Positions 8,682 to 16,192 of a stretch of 23,540 nucleotides of DNA are shown here, piece by piece. Under the pieces are notes generated by a model. That model did no database searches and was not told the DNA's origin. It saw only the letters and a program-made list of their open reading frames with translations. This DNA comes from a virus. Numbering within the stretch: position 1 is the first letter of the stretch; the number at the start of each line of letters is the position of its first letter. The DNA lies in IMG/VR virus record IMGVR_UViG_3300010373_000140, positions 1 through 23,540 of that record; one strand, written 5' to 3'. A program made the position numbers and the translations under genes.

Positions 8682-8926
8682 GTGCAAACGAAGATATTAC
8701 GTTCGGCTTTTCCAAAGTCTGCAAGAACGGACACGAATCCACTTTAGGAATTGCCGGACACCATGAGGATGACGGCTCGTGGAAGTTCGATGTCGAACTA
8801 GCGCGCTCAAATATGTTCATTCGATGCCTTGACTGCGGCGAGCCGCTGTATCCCGAAGTCCTCCCAGCGTTGCATGAGATGTACGAGATAGTCGAACGCG
8901 GAATGAAGTCGATCCCCAGAGACTGA
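8678..8926 (+). CDS. Small zinc-ribbon-like protein
   Basis: An 82-aa protein starting at an ATG that overlaps the previous stop (ATGA). It has two knuckles: C-K-N-G-H at residues 15-19 and C-L-D-C at 50-53, separated by a strand-rich segment. A CxxxH plus CxxC pair is the usual layout of a one-zinc ribbon. It sits just upstream of the portal gene, whose ATG is 3 nt after this stop. Function is unknown. It is one of several unrelated small Cys-rich proteins scattered between the structural genes. Confidence 0.65.
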   Translation: MSANEDITFGFSKVCKNGHESTLGIAGHHEDDGSWKFDVELARSNMFIRCLDCGEPLYPEVLPALHEMYEIVERGMKSIPRD

Positions 8927-8929
8927 TAG

Positions 8930-11032
8930 ATGGCCGGCGCGACAGACCTACATGCCCGAGTGTTCGGCGATGGTGCGCCTGATCCGTTTATGACGGCGGC
9001 GAACACCGTCGCGTTGAACGATACTCCCGAGAAAGAAGAACTCGGCCAGCGGGTGATGAAAGATGTCGAAGGTTCCGAAGGAGCTTTTGACGGCTGGCAA
9101 GGTCTCGCGAAAGACGACAGCCGCTTCTACGACGGCCATCAGTGGGACGATATCGACCGGATGCGGATGGAGGAACTCAAGCGGCCCGCTCTGGTGTTCA
9201 ACGATATCAAACCTATCGTGGACGCTGTTTCTGGACTTGAGAGACTCAATCGCCAAGATGTTCGCGTAGTCTCGCGCGCGCTCGATTCCAGCGACCTCTA
9301 CGATGAGGCGGGCGATCTCTGCACGGAAGCTCTCAGCACTGCCGACGATTTGTGCGCCGCGCCCGAAGAGGACTCGGAAATCGCCAAGCGCATGGCGATC
9401 ACGGGTATGGGCTGGGGCGAGGTCAAGGTCTCATATCAGGAAACGCTCGACGGCAAGGTGGTATGGGAGAAGTTTCCCGAATGGGAGGCGCGATGGGACC
9501 CTTCCAGCCGCAAGGCCAACCTTGAGGATTCCGAATGGCGTGCGCGCAAGCGTGAAATCTCGCGCAAGAAATTCGAGAAGCAATGGCCGGGGATGTTGGA
9601 GAAGATCGACGCCAACGTGCCCGAAATGCCCTATGCGCAGAACGAGTATTACGAACTGGTAACGCCCTACTACTCGCGGCAAAACGAAAAGGCAAATCCA
9701 CAAGTCGGGGCCGGCGGCAGCGCCAAAAAGACCGTGCCCGTCATCCAGTATCAGTGGCGGGACATGCAACCGATCTACCGCTTTCAGGACGCGGATTCCG
9801 GCGAGATAACCACGCTCGATGAGGACAAGTGGGATCGCCTGACAGAGCGAATGGAGATGTTGGGCGGGTCGCCGCCGCCTGCGGTGCGCCAGTTGCAGCC
9901 GGTGTACCGCCAAGTCTACGTCAGCCGTGGCATCGTGCTCGAAGACCCGGTTGATTTGCCGGGCGGCTTCTCACTGATTTGTTTAACCGGCCAATGGGAC
10001 GACGAAAAGAAGCGTTGGTACGGCATGGTTCGCCCGATGCTCGATCCGCAAAAGACCAAGAACAAGGCGATAAGCTCCGCGCTGGGCTTTCACATCACCA
10101 ATGCGAAGGGCGGCGTCATCTTCAAGACCAAGATGTTTGCCGATCCGGTGATGGCGAAGGATCAATGGAGCCGGTTTGACGCATGGATAGAGGCCGACGA
10201 TAACGCCGACTTGGGCGCGGACTTTATTCAGCGCGAATCGAAACAGTTGCCGTCGGAACTGCCGATGTTTTTTTCCGAATCGACCAAAGCGATCACCCGT
10301 TCTAGCGGCGTGAGCGATGAAATGGTCGGCACGGCGATGGGACAGACGCCTTCGCAGACTTCCGGACGCCGCCAGCAGGCAGGATTGGTCGTATTGGGCT
10401 GGTTTTTCGATAATTTGAATCGCCATCGGCGCGAGCGGGCGAAAGTTACCATCGAATTTATCCGCGAGTATTGGACTCAGGGCCAATTTATTCAGGTTGG
10501 CGGCGACGAAAACGCAAAATCATTGCCGCTGCTCAAGGAATCGCTGCCGCTGGATTACTCCTTCGTGCTGGACGACTCAGTAAGGCACAATCCGAACCTG
10601 AAAGCGCAGGTATGGAGCGATCTTACCGATTCGGGCGTGCTACAGGCGCTGATGAAGTTCGGACTTGGGCGAGTGATACTCAAGTTGTTGAAGTATTCGC
10701 CCTTTCCAGCGCAACTGGTCAGCGATATCAATCGAGAAGTCTCACAGAACCCGCCGCAGCCCCCGCAGAAGGGCAAGGGCGGCGGGAAGCAGGACGATCC
10801 CAACCTTATACAGGCTAAGACCAAGCTATTTGACGCCAACGCGCAGAAGGCGCTCGCTCAAGCGCGGCAGATCGACCAATCGACCGGCTTGAAGGTCGCG
10901 GAAATCGGTATGGAAGGTATGGCGCGGGCCGGAGAGCTTCGTCAGAAGGACGAACTCAACCGCCATCGACAAGTGATGGACGCGCGCAAGGCCATGACGC
11001 TAGGCCAGACCCCGCCGATGCTTGGGAGGTAA
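8930..11032 (+). CDS. Portal protein, P22-like
   Basis: The dodecameric portal that forms the DNA entry channel at one capsid vertex and docks the terminase and head-tail adaptor. The 700-aa length is close to the 725 aa of P22 gp1. The diagnostic N-terminal block is at 62-108: DDSRFYDGHQWD, then RPALVFNDIKPIVDAVSG, a pattern shared by this portal family. The C-terminal part (about 615-690, KTKLFDANAQKALAQARQ onward) is a long charged helix like the P22 barrel. The Shine-Dalgarno site before ATG 8930 is weak; the gene starts 3 nt after the preceding stop. The identification is strong. Confidence 0.92.
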   Translation: MAGATDLHARVFGDGAPDPFMTAANTVALNDTPEKEELGQRVMKDVEGSEGAFDGWQGLAKDDSRFYDGHQWDDIDRMRMEELKRPALVFNDIKPIVDAVSGLERLNRQDVRVVSRALDSSDLYDEAGDLCTEALSTADDLCAAPEEDSEIAKRMAITGMGWGEVKVSYQETLDGKVVWEKFPEWEARWDPSSRKANLEDSEWRARKREISRKKFEKQWPGMLEKIDANVPEMPYAQNEYYELVTPYYSRQNEKANPQVGAGGSAKKTVPVIQYQWRDMQPIYRFQDADSGEITTLDEDKWDRLTERMEMLGGSPPPAVRQLQPVYRQVYVSRGIVLEDPVDLPGGFSLICLTGQWDDEKKRWYGMVRPMLDPQKTKNKAISSALGFHITNAKGGVIFKTKMFADPVMAKDQWSRFDAWIEADDNADLGADFIQRESKQLPSELPMFFSESTKAITRSSGVSDEMVGTAMGQTPSQTSGRRQQAGLVVLGWFFDNLNRHRRERAKVTIEFIREYWTQGQFIQVGGDENAKSLPLLKESLPLDYSFVLDDSVRHNPNLKAQVWSDLTDSGVLQALMKFGLGRVILKLLKYSPFPAQLVSDINREVSQNPPQPPQKGKGGGKQDDPNLIQAKTKLFDANAQKALAQARQIDQSTGLKVAEIGMEGMARAGELRQKDELNRHRQVMDARKAMTLGQTPPMLGR

Positions 11033-11037
11033 GATAA

Positions 11038-11418
11038 GTGCCAAATTGTGAATGCGGTTGCGGCCAGCAGGCCAAGAACAGGTTTATCCGGGGGCATCAA
11101 CTCCGCAAGCAGATACCGATGGAAGTATCGCATGCGGTGGCGGAAACCGTGCTGCTCTCTGCGAAGCGTCCTCCGCCCTATCCCGCCCCGTTCGATCGTC
11201 GGCTGTTCCGGCTGGCCGCCGAGCGCGAGGGCACGCCGCGCGATGCGGACTGGCAGGAGATGCGGTGCTTGGAGTGCCACGAGAGTGCTTGGAGCAGAGA
11301 CCCGAAAGCAGACCTATGTGAGGATTGTCTATGGGGCTTAATGGAAAAGCTCGGCGACGAAACGGTGAAGCAACATCAACTGATGGCGCGACAACCATAC
11401 AACCCCTTCGAGTCGTGA
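11038..11418 (+). CDS. Small protein with two Cys clusters
   Basis: A 126-aa protein from GTG 11038, supported by GGGAGGTAAG a few bases upstream. The N-terminus has CECGCG (residues 4-8) followed by F-I-R-G-H-Q, a CxCGC...GH knuckle found in many small phage proteins. A second cluster near residues 80-98 (CLECHES, then CEDCLWGL) has the CxxC-x(n)-CxxC layout of a zinc ribbon. Two zinc sites in one small protein suggests nucleic-acid or protein binding; no enzymatic function is apparent. Its TGA overlaps the next gene's likely GTG start as GTGA. Confidence 0.68.
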   Translation: MPNCECGCGQQAKNRFIRGHQLRKQIPMEVSHAVAETVLLSAKRPPPYPAPFDRRLFRLAAEREGTPRDADWQEMRCLECHESAWSRDPKADLCEDCLWGLMEKLGDETVKQHQLMARQPYNPFES

Positions 11419-11981
11419 AGCGGCGCAAGAAGCGGGCAACTTCGATCGAAGCGGAGATTCGCAAGGCCGCAAAACAGATCGAAGCGACGCGCATGGCCGA
11501 TGCCTATAAGGCGGCGGCATTAGGCATCGTAGCGAGGAAGCAGGATGAAATCCTTGTCAAACAAAATGAGATTGCCGCGATTCTCCACGCAGCGGGTCCC
11601 TTTGGAAATGTGGCGCAAAGCAGACCAGCAAGCGCGGGAGTGGTGGGACAAGTGGTACGGCAACAGCCTACTGGCCCAGTGTGTGCTCAATGCGGGCAGC
11701 CCGCCGTCCGACAGGCCAAGCGCAATCGATTCACCGCTGGAGAACCTGCCTGGTATTGCCGAATCCATCAAGCCCTCGCCGGTCAAGTCGAGCGCGAGGA
11801 CGCCATTGACAATGCCCTTATCGGTGCTCAAGCACCAGTGGTCAAGAAGCCGCCTGTGGTGATTCAGACGCAGGCTCCGGCCGTGATTGTGCCGCAAGCG
11901 GTGGTCGCCGAGCCGACAGAAGAAAAGCCATCGGATGCGCTGCGCGAGGCGCTGGGACTAGTCGCGGAGGTAGTTGAGTAA
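11415..11981 (+). CDS. Hypothetical protein: basic helix, zinc knuckle, Ala/Val/Pro-rich tail
   Basis: A 188-aa protein of unknown function. It opens with a very basic KRRKKR run and a helical segment to about residue 60. Around residues 90-125 is CAQCGQ followed about 27 residues on by C-R-I-H, a probable zinc knuckle. The tail is Pro/Val/Ala-rich. GTG 11415 is taken as start because it overlaps the preceding stop as GTGA, the junction style used throughout. An in-frame ATG at 11331 with GAGG at 11320-11323 is a real alternative that would add 28 residues and overlap the previous gene by 88 nt. Confidence 0.62.
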   Translation: MKRRKKRATSIEAEIRKAAKQIEATRMADAYKAAALGIVARKQDEILVKQNEIAAILHAAGPFGNVAQSRPASAGVVGQVVRQQPTGPVCAQCGQPAVRQAKRNRFTAGEPAWYCRIHQALAGQVEREDAIDNALIGAQAPVVKKPPVVIQTQAPAVIVPQAVVAEPTEEKPSDALREALGLVAEVVE

Positions 11982-12442
11982 TGGCGCTCGATTTCGTCGC
12001 TCGGTGGGACATCGCCAACTGGAAACAGATGTGCGCGGATCATCGCGCGATTGCGGAACGCTGGCCAGCCTATGACAAGCGGATGGTAGGCGTCGAAGAT
12101 TACTGGTTCAAACTAGGCCCGTGGCGTATCTGCTTCATGCTGGAGATTTGGGACAAGCCGCTATGGGTCGGCAGCGTCTCGATTCAAGAACAGATCGGGT
12201 ACGAATCGGTCGGACTGGAAAATGGCGGACGCATCGAAGTGCCGCAAGATGCGATGCTCGCTATCAGTTCGTGGGTGCCGGAGCATTTCGAGCAGGCGCG
12301 ATTCATCTTGGGCGAGTTGTTCGGCCCAATCCTGCGTCCCGGCGATGACCATCAACCGGCGATGGAATTTCAAGGACTTATGACCTTCCAGCACAGGGTT
12401 CCATATGAGGGCCCGCACTTCTGGAAAACTAAACAGCACTGA
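11981..12442 (+). CDS. Hypothetical phage protein
   Basis: A 153-aa protein with the composition of a small globular domain: Trp-rich N-terminus (FVARWDIANWKQ), then strand-like YWFKLGPWRICFMLEIW and PLWVGSVSIQEQIG, then a helix and a His/Pro-containing end. No catalytic motif or family is recognised. It starts with the TAATG overlap and lies between the zinc-knuckle protein and the first HNH gene. If that HNH gene is a mobile insertion, this gene and the coiled-coil gene at 13106 would originally have been adjacent. Confidence 0.68.
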   Translation: MALDFVARWDIANWKQMCADHRAIAERWPAYDKRMVGVEDYWFKLGPWRICFMLEIWDKPLWVGSVSIQEQIGYESVGLENGGRIEVPQDAMLAISSWVPEHFEQARFILGELFGPILRPGDDHQPAMEFQGLMTFQHRVPYEGPHFWKTKQH

Positions 12443-12443
12443 T

Positions 12444-13127
12444 ATGCCACGCTCCAACTCGGAAGAACGCCGCGCCTACAACCGGCAATATTACGCGGAG
12501 AATCGCGCCAAAGTGCGCGAACAGCAGGCGTCGTATTATCGAAGAGAAATAGAACGCGTCCGACAGTGGCACAAAACCTATAGAGCGCAGAATCGCGACT
12601 TATGCAATCGCCGCCTGCGTCAATGGCGAGCCGAGAATCCCGAACAACAATTGGCTTTAAGTCGAAAGCATTATCGCGAGAACGCGGACAAGGCAAATGC
12701 CGCGACGAAGGCATGGCGGGCTCGTAACCATGAGCGTTACATAGGCGGCAGAATAAAGGCGCGACGCCAAAGAATACACGCGGACCCGGCCTTCGCAATG
12801 ATTACTCGCTTGCGCGCGACCCTATGGCAAGCGCTCAAAAAGCAGGGCGCGCGCAAAGTCGCACGAACCATACATTTAATCGGATGTACGGCGCCGCAAC
12901 TGGCTGCGCACATTGAATCGCAATTCACGGCGGGGATGTCTTGGGGCAATAGGCGTCTATGGCATATCGATCATATTAGACCGTGCGCGTCATTCGACTT
13001 AACCGATACTGAACAGCAGAAGGCGTGCTTTCATTATACAAATCTGCAACCGCTATGGGCGGCAGACAATAGGCGTAAAGGTGCACGAATTCAAGGAGAA
13101 AAGACTTGGCTGAAACGACTGAATTGA
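12444..13127 (+). CDS. HNH endonuclease (free-standing homing-type), copy 1
   Basis: A 227-aa protein. The N-terminal half is a series of short basic repeats of the form Y-x-x-E-N-x-x-K (for example QYYAENRAKVRE, KHYRENADKANA), typical of DNA-binding arms in this endonuclease group. The C-terminal HNH/beta-beta-alpha-metal domain is clear: WHIDHIRP, then C-F-H-Y-T-N-L-Q-P-L and N-R-R-K. These give the His-Asp-His core, the central Asn and the final Asn/Lys. It should make a single- or double-strand cut at a DNA target. The start ATG 12444 is 1 nt after the preceding stop. Its last 22 nt overlap the start of the next gene and contain that gene's ribosome binding site. More A/T-rich than its neighbours, consistent with a mobile gene. 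Confidence 0.85.
   Translation: MPRSNSEERRAYNRQYYAENRAKVREQQASYYRREIERVRQWHKTYRAQNRDLCNRRLRQWRAENPEQQLALSRKHYRENADKANAATKAWRARNHERYIGGRIKARRQRIHADPAFAMITRLRATLWQALKKQGARKVARTIHLIGCTAPQLAAHIESQFTAGMSWGNRRLWHIDHIRPCASFDLTDTEQQKACFHYTNLQPLWAADNRRKGARIQGEKTWLKRLN
13093..13098 (+). promoter_or_regulatory. Strong Shine-Dalgarno deciding a TTG start
   Basis: AAGGAG lies 7 nt upstream of the TTG at 13106 and inside the end of the HNH gene. No ATG or GTG is suitably spaced, so it fixes TTG as the start of the coiled-coil gene. Confidence 0.75.
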
Positions 13128-13417
13128 AGATTTATGATTCGCCGCTGGCTGATTTGCAGACTCAGCTCGACCATTTCAAAAGCGCCTACGACGAACTACA
13201 CGCCGAGCATACGGAGTTGCAGGCGAAGTATTCAAAGCTGGTGGACGACTACGCGGCGGCGTTGGCGAAGCTACCGCCATCCCCGCCGGAATATCAGTAC
13301 GCCGAGGATGAGTGCCGTCCGGTGACCGCGATCAAGGGCGAGACCTGCGGGATGTGCGGCTGGATGTATGGCGGCAAGCGCAAGCAGGATCGCGAACCGC
13401 ATCCCGTGAGGCGATGA
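13106..13417 (+). CDS. Coiled-coil protein with C-terminal CxxC
   Basis: A 103-aa protein starting at TTG. Residues about 14-55 (LADLQTQLDHFKSAYDELHAEH and onward) form an obvious heptad coiled coil. A Pro-rich linker follows, then CGMCG near residues 82-86 and a basic tail. One CxxC alone could bind zinc only as a dimer, which the coiled coil could provide. Function is unknown. The TGA overlaps the ATG of the second HNH gene (ATGA). If that HNH gene is an insertion, this was once directly coupled to the ATP-grasp gene. Confidence 0.72.
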   Translation: MAETTELKIYDSPLADLQTQLDHFKSAYDELHAEHTELQAKYSKLVDDYAAALAKLPPSPPEYQYAEDECRPVTAIKGETCGMCGWMYGGKRKQDREPHPVRR

Positions 13418-13452
13418 CCGACCTCTCGAAAAAGACCGTGCTGTTCTGGGAC
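13414..13452 (+). repeat. Recoded N-terminus duplication, upstream copy
   Basis: Codes for MTDLSKKTVLFWD at the start of the second HNH gene. It matches 13881-13922 (MSVDLSRKTVLIWD) at 10 of 13 aligned residues, with one codon gap. Of the eight identical residues that have alternative codons, seven use a different codon in the two copies. The similarity is therefore in protein but not in DNA. Confidence 0.75.
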
Positions 13453-13896
13453 GCGCAAGATATTGCGCGGTTCCTGTCGAAGTTTGACGCAGGTAGCGAC
13501 CGCTGCTGGCTGTGGGATGGGACAATTTACAAACCCCAGGGCTATGGGTATTTCGGTCTGCGCTGTAAGATGAAGAGCGCGCATCGCCTCAGTTACGAAA
13601 CATTTATCGGCTCCATCCCCGTCGGGATGGAGCTGGATCATTTATGCCGAGTGCGCCACTGCGTTAATCCTTGGCACTTAGAGCCAGTGACACATTTAGA
13701 GAATGTTCGACGCGGCAAAGGCATTGGAGCCGTGATTGCGCACGCCGAACGCTCAAAGACTCACTGCCCGAAAGGCCATGAATATACGCCCGAAAATACA
13801 TATCGTCACTTATCCCGAGGACGGTATCCTAGTCGGCACTGCAAGGCTTGCATGGCGTCCCGAAAACGAGCAAACGCGCGATGTCTGTCGATTTAA
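13414..13896 (+). CDS. HNH endonuclease (HNH_3-type), copy 2, with captured N-terminus
   Basis: A 160-aa endonuclease. The core reads GYGYF (43-47), AHRLSYE (56-62), ELDHLC (73-78) and CVNPWHLEP (83-91), giving D75/H76, N85 and H88, with likely zinc ligands C78 and C83. A second Cys/His cluster (C118, H122, C143, C146) follows, as in many phage HNH_3 proteins. Usual members begin about where residue 19 lies here (ARFLSKFD...CWLWDG). The extra residues 1-13 match the N-terminus of the next gene at 10 of 13 positions. It starts ATGA-coupled to the previous gene and its last 16 nt overlap the ATP-grasp gene. It appears to be a homing gene inserted at that gene's start. Enzyme class is secure; the insertion model is inference. 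Confidence 0.87.
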   Translation: MTDLSKKTVLFWDAQDIARFLSKFDAGSDRCWLWDGTIYKPQGYGYFGLRCKMKSAHRLSYETFIGSIPVGMELDHLCRVRHCVNPWHLEPVTHLENVRRGKGIGAVIAHAERSKTHCPKGHEYTPENTYRHLSRGRYPSRHCKACMASRKRANARCLSI

Positions 13897-13922
13897 GTCG
13901 GAAAACGGTCCTCATATGGGAC
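13881..13922 (+). repeat. Recoded N-terminus duplication, downstream copy
   Basis: The working start of the ATP-grasp gene, MSVDLSRKTVLIWD. It corresponds to 13414-13452, and the two TGGGAC ends lie 470 nt apart. The sequence between holds only the HNH gene body, so this pair brackets a candidate insertion. Confidence 0.75.
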
Positions 13923-15131
13923 TCGTCTGGCAGTTACACGCACATGGGGGAAGCTGTTGTCAGTGATTTTGCGCGGGTGCTCTATTACGTTCCGTGGGAG
14001 CGGGCTTTCCCGCTCCCGATTGAAGGCTCACCCGGCCTAGGCGTGGACGGGATAGAGCGATCGATGGACTTTTGGGACGACCTCGAAACCGCCGATCTGG
14101 TCGTGTTTACCGATGTCGGCAATAACTCGCTGCAAGAATACCTTCGCGCGCAAGGGATGCCGGTGTTCGGTTCGGGTGCGGCGGGAAGATTGGAGCAGGA
14201 TCGTGGACTTCTCAAGTCCGTGTGCAAAAAACAAGGTATCGGAGTCGCCGAGTATATGCCGGTTCGGGGAATCGACAATCTTCGCGAAATGCTGCTCGGC
14301 TCCGATGATGAGTGTTATATCAAAGTCTCCTATTGGCGGGGGCTTGCTGAGACTTATCACCACACATCTCCCTTCGCGACGAAGTATTGGCTGGACGATG
14401 TTTCGCTACGGGCAGGGCCATACGGTTCGCTGACCGATTTCATCATCGAAAAGCCGATAGCTGGCGATCCGTGCGTCGAGATTGGTTTCGACACCTATAC
14501 GGCAGATGGGATGTATCCCGAGACTATCGCGTATGGTTATGAGGCGAAGGACTCCGGTTTCGTCCTGAATATCAAGCCGATGCCGAAGCGTTTGCAAGCG
14601 GTGGCCGACAAGTTTGCGCCGGTACTTGCGCAATATGGCTATCGCGGCCCGATTTCGACCGAAGTGCGATGCACCCCGGACGGTGATTACTTCGTTGACT
14701 TGACCGCGCGCTTTCCTGAGCCTCCGTCATCATTGCAACGATTCATGATTGCGAATTGGGCGGAGGTGTTCTGGGAGACAGCGCACGGGCGAATCGTAGA
14801 GCCTGATTATCTCGCGCAGATCGGCGTGGAATTGATTATGAAATCGTCGTGGGGCGCGGAGCATCCGCTCGCGGTGAAAGTCGGGCGGCCAGACCGAACG
14901 ACACTGCATGGCCATTGCGTGATCGAAGGGCAGGATTACGCATCGTCGCCTGCGGAACTAGAAGAGTTCGGCGCGGCGTGCGGGATGGGCGCAACGCTGG
15001 AAGCCGCGATGGAAGATGCGCTCGACGCGGCAAAAGAGATTGAGGGCTTCCAAGTCACTTTCGACTCGGCAGCTTTGCAGGAATTAACCGAGACGATCCA
15101 GAAGGGTCGCGAACTCGGACTAACTTGGTAG
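13881..15131 (+). CDS. ATP-grasp protein, PurD (GARS)-like
   Basis: A 416-aa protein resembling phosphoribosylamine-glycine ligase and other ATP-grasp carboxylate-amine ligases. The segment GSGAAGRLEQDRGLLKSVC (97-115) matches the PurD entry to the ATP-grasp domain. K148 (YIKVS) fits the ATP-binding Lys. FIIEKPIAG (187-195) followed by EIGFDTYTADG (200-210) matches the adenine-binding strand and the acidic pair. YFVDLTARFPEPP (270-282) occupies the place of PurD's LEFNxRFGDPE, with D for the metal-binding E but T in place of N. Activity is therefore plausible but not certain. ATG 13881 is chosen over ATG 13848 because the duplicated N-terminus starts there. It has no obvious Shine-Dalgarno of its own and probably depends on the overlapping HNH gene for translation. 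Its place between portal and scaffold is odd for a purine enzyme; it might modify a peptide or virion protein. Confidence 0.78.
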   Translation: MSVDLSRKTVLIWDSSGSYTHMGEAVVSDFARVLYYVPWERAFPLPIEGSPGLGVDGIERSMDFWDDLETADLVVFTDVGNNSLQEYLRAQGMPVFGSGAAGRLEQDRGLLKSVCKKQGIGVAEYMPVRGIDNLREMLLGSDDECYIKVSYWRGLAETYHHTSPFATKYWLDDVSLRAGPYGSLTDFIIEKPIAGDPCVEIGFDTYTADGMYPETIAYGYEAKDSGFVLNIKPMPKRLQAVADKFAPVLAQYGYRGPISTEVRCTPDGDYFVDLTARFPEPPSSLQRFMIANWAEVFWETAHGRIVEPDYLAQIGVELIMKSSWGAEHPLAVKVGRPDRTTLHGHCVIEGQDYASSPAELEEFGAACGMGATLEAAMEDALDAAKEIEGFQVTFDSAALQELTETIQKGRELGLTW

Positions 15132-15143
15132 GAGAACATCGTT

Positions 15144-16190
15144 ATGGCAGCACCGAAGATTGATCCGTTTGGCGATGGCGAGGCGCTGGACTTGACCGCC
15201 GAGGTGGCGGAGCAGGAAAGCGCAGCCCCCGAGACGCAGACGGCAGCACCCGCCGAGAGTGCGCCCGCGCAAGAGGCGCAGCAGCAGGCAGAGCCGGACG
15301 CCAGCAAGCCCGAACAGGCCGTTCCGTATCCGCGCTTCAAGGAAGTAGTTGAGCAGCGGACGGCGGCACAGCAGGAACGCGACCGTATCGCCAAAGAGCG
15401 CGACGAACTCCGCGAGAAATGGGCACGTTACGATGAACGCGCCAAGCAGTTGGCCGAAGCCAGCCAGTTCGCGGCCCAGCAAGCAAAGCAAGCCCAGCAG
15501 GCGGCGCAGCGTCCCGACCCGACCATCGATCCGACCGGCGCGGAACTCTACGATACGCGCCAGAAACTCGCGCAAATCGAAGCGAACTTTAACCAGTTCC
15601 AGCAGCAATATCAGCAGACGGCAGGAAATCTCCAGCAGCACCAGGTCGCGCAGGAGCATAGCAACTGGATTCAATATCAGGCGCAGTCCTACGCCCAGCA
15701 AGACCCGCACTATTTCGAGAAGGCGCAGAAAGCTGCGAACTGGCGCATCGGTTTCTGGCAGAAGCTCGGAATGACGCCCGATGAAGCGAGCGAGAGAGTG
15801 CAACAGGAATCTATGCTTATCACCGCAGAGGCGCGCAAGCACGGCGTCAATTTTGCGCCTTTCATCGCGGAACTTGCTGATGTGCTCGACCTCATGGCTT
15901 CGCGCCAAAGCGGCGGCAATGGCAACGGGCAAGCCCATCAGAATGGGAACGGCAATGCTCAGAAGCTCCAGCAGGTCGCGGCTGGGCAGCGCGTGCAGGG
16001 TATCGGCCATCTTCCCGGCAATACGGGCGACAATCAGGGCAGCTACCGGACGTATACGCCGGCGCAGATTGCGGGCATGAGTGAGGGCGAATTCTCGCGC
16101 GTAATGGCGAATCCGAAGCTCAAGGCCGACCTGCAATACGCGATGGCGTTAGCGGAAGGTATCGACCCGAACCAGATGGGGAGAATCTGA
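15144..16190 (+). CDS. Putative capsid scaffolding protein
   Basis: A 348-aa protein. The first 60 residues are acidic and Ala/Gln/Pro-rich. About 65-200 is a long Gln/Glu/Arg-rich coiled coil (RDRIAKERDELREKWARYDERAKQ). A compact helical part lies at about 205-255 and a Gly/Asn linker at about 257-275. The last 55 residues form a helix-rich end (TPAQIAGMSEGEFSRVM). An acidic, helical, Gln-rich protein between portal and major capsid protein is the standard position and character of a scaffold. It would line the prohead interior and leave or be ejected on packaging. No protease is visible. AGGAG at 15130-15134 precedes ATG 15144 by 9 nt. Confidence 0.78.
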   Translation: MAAPKIDPFGDGEALDLTAEVAEQESAAPETQTAAPAESAPAQEAQQQAEPDASKPEQAVPYPRFKEVVEQRTAAQQERDRIAKERDELREKWARYDERAKQLAEASQFAAQQAKQAQQAAQRPDPTIDPTGAELYDTRQKLAQIEANFNQFQQQYQQTAGNLQQHQVAQEHSNWIQYQAQSYAQQDPHYFEKAQKAANWRIGFWQKLGMTPDEASERVQQESMLITAEARKHGVNFAPFIAELADVLDLMASRQSGGNGNGQAHQNGNGNAQKLQQVAAGQRVQGIGHLPGNTGDNQGSYRTYTPAQIAGMSEGEFSRVMANPKLKADLQYAMALAEGIDPNQMGRI

Positions 16191-16192
16191 CA

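Noticed and set aside
11803-11840. TTGACA inside the zinc-knuckle gene as a promoter.
   Set aside because: It is within coding sequence, the -10 match is poor, and no gene starts nearby.
13881-15131. The ATP-grasp gene as a pseudogene broken by the HNH insertion.
   Set aside because: The frame is intact over 416 codons with ATP-grasp motifs in order and its own start, so it appears functional apart from the altered metal-site residues.
15120-16136. A 338-codon minus-strand open frame rich in Leu and Arg.
   Set aside because: It mirrors the scaffold-like gene, whose Gln/Ala/Glu codons read as Leu/Arg/Cys in reverse; no ribosome site or family.
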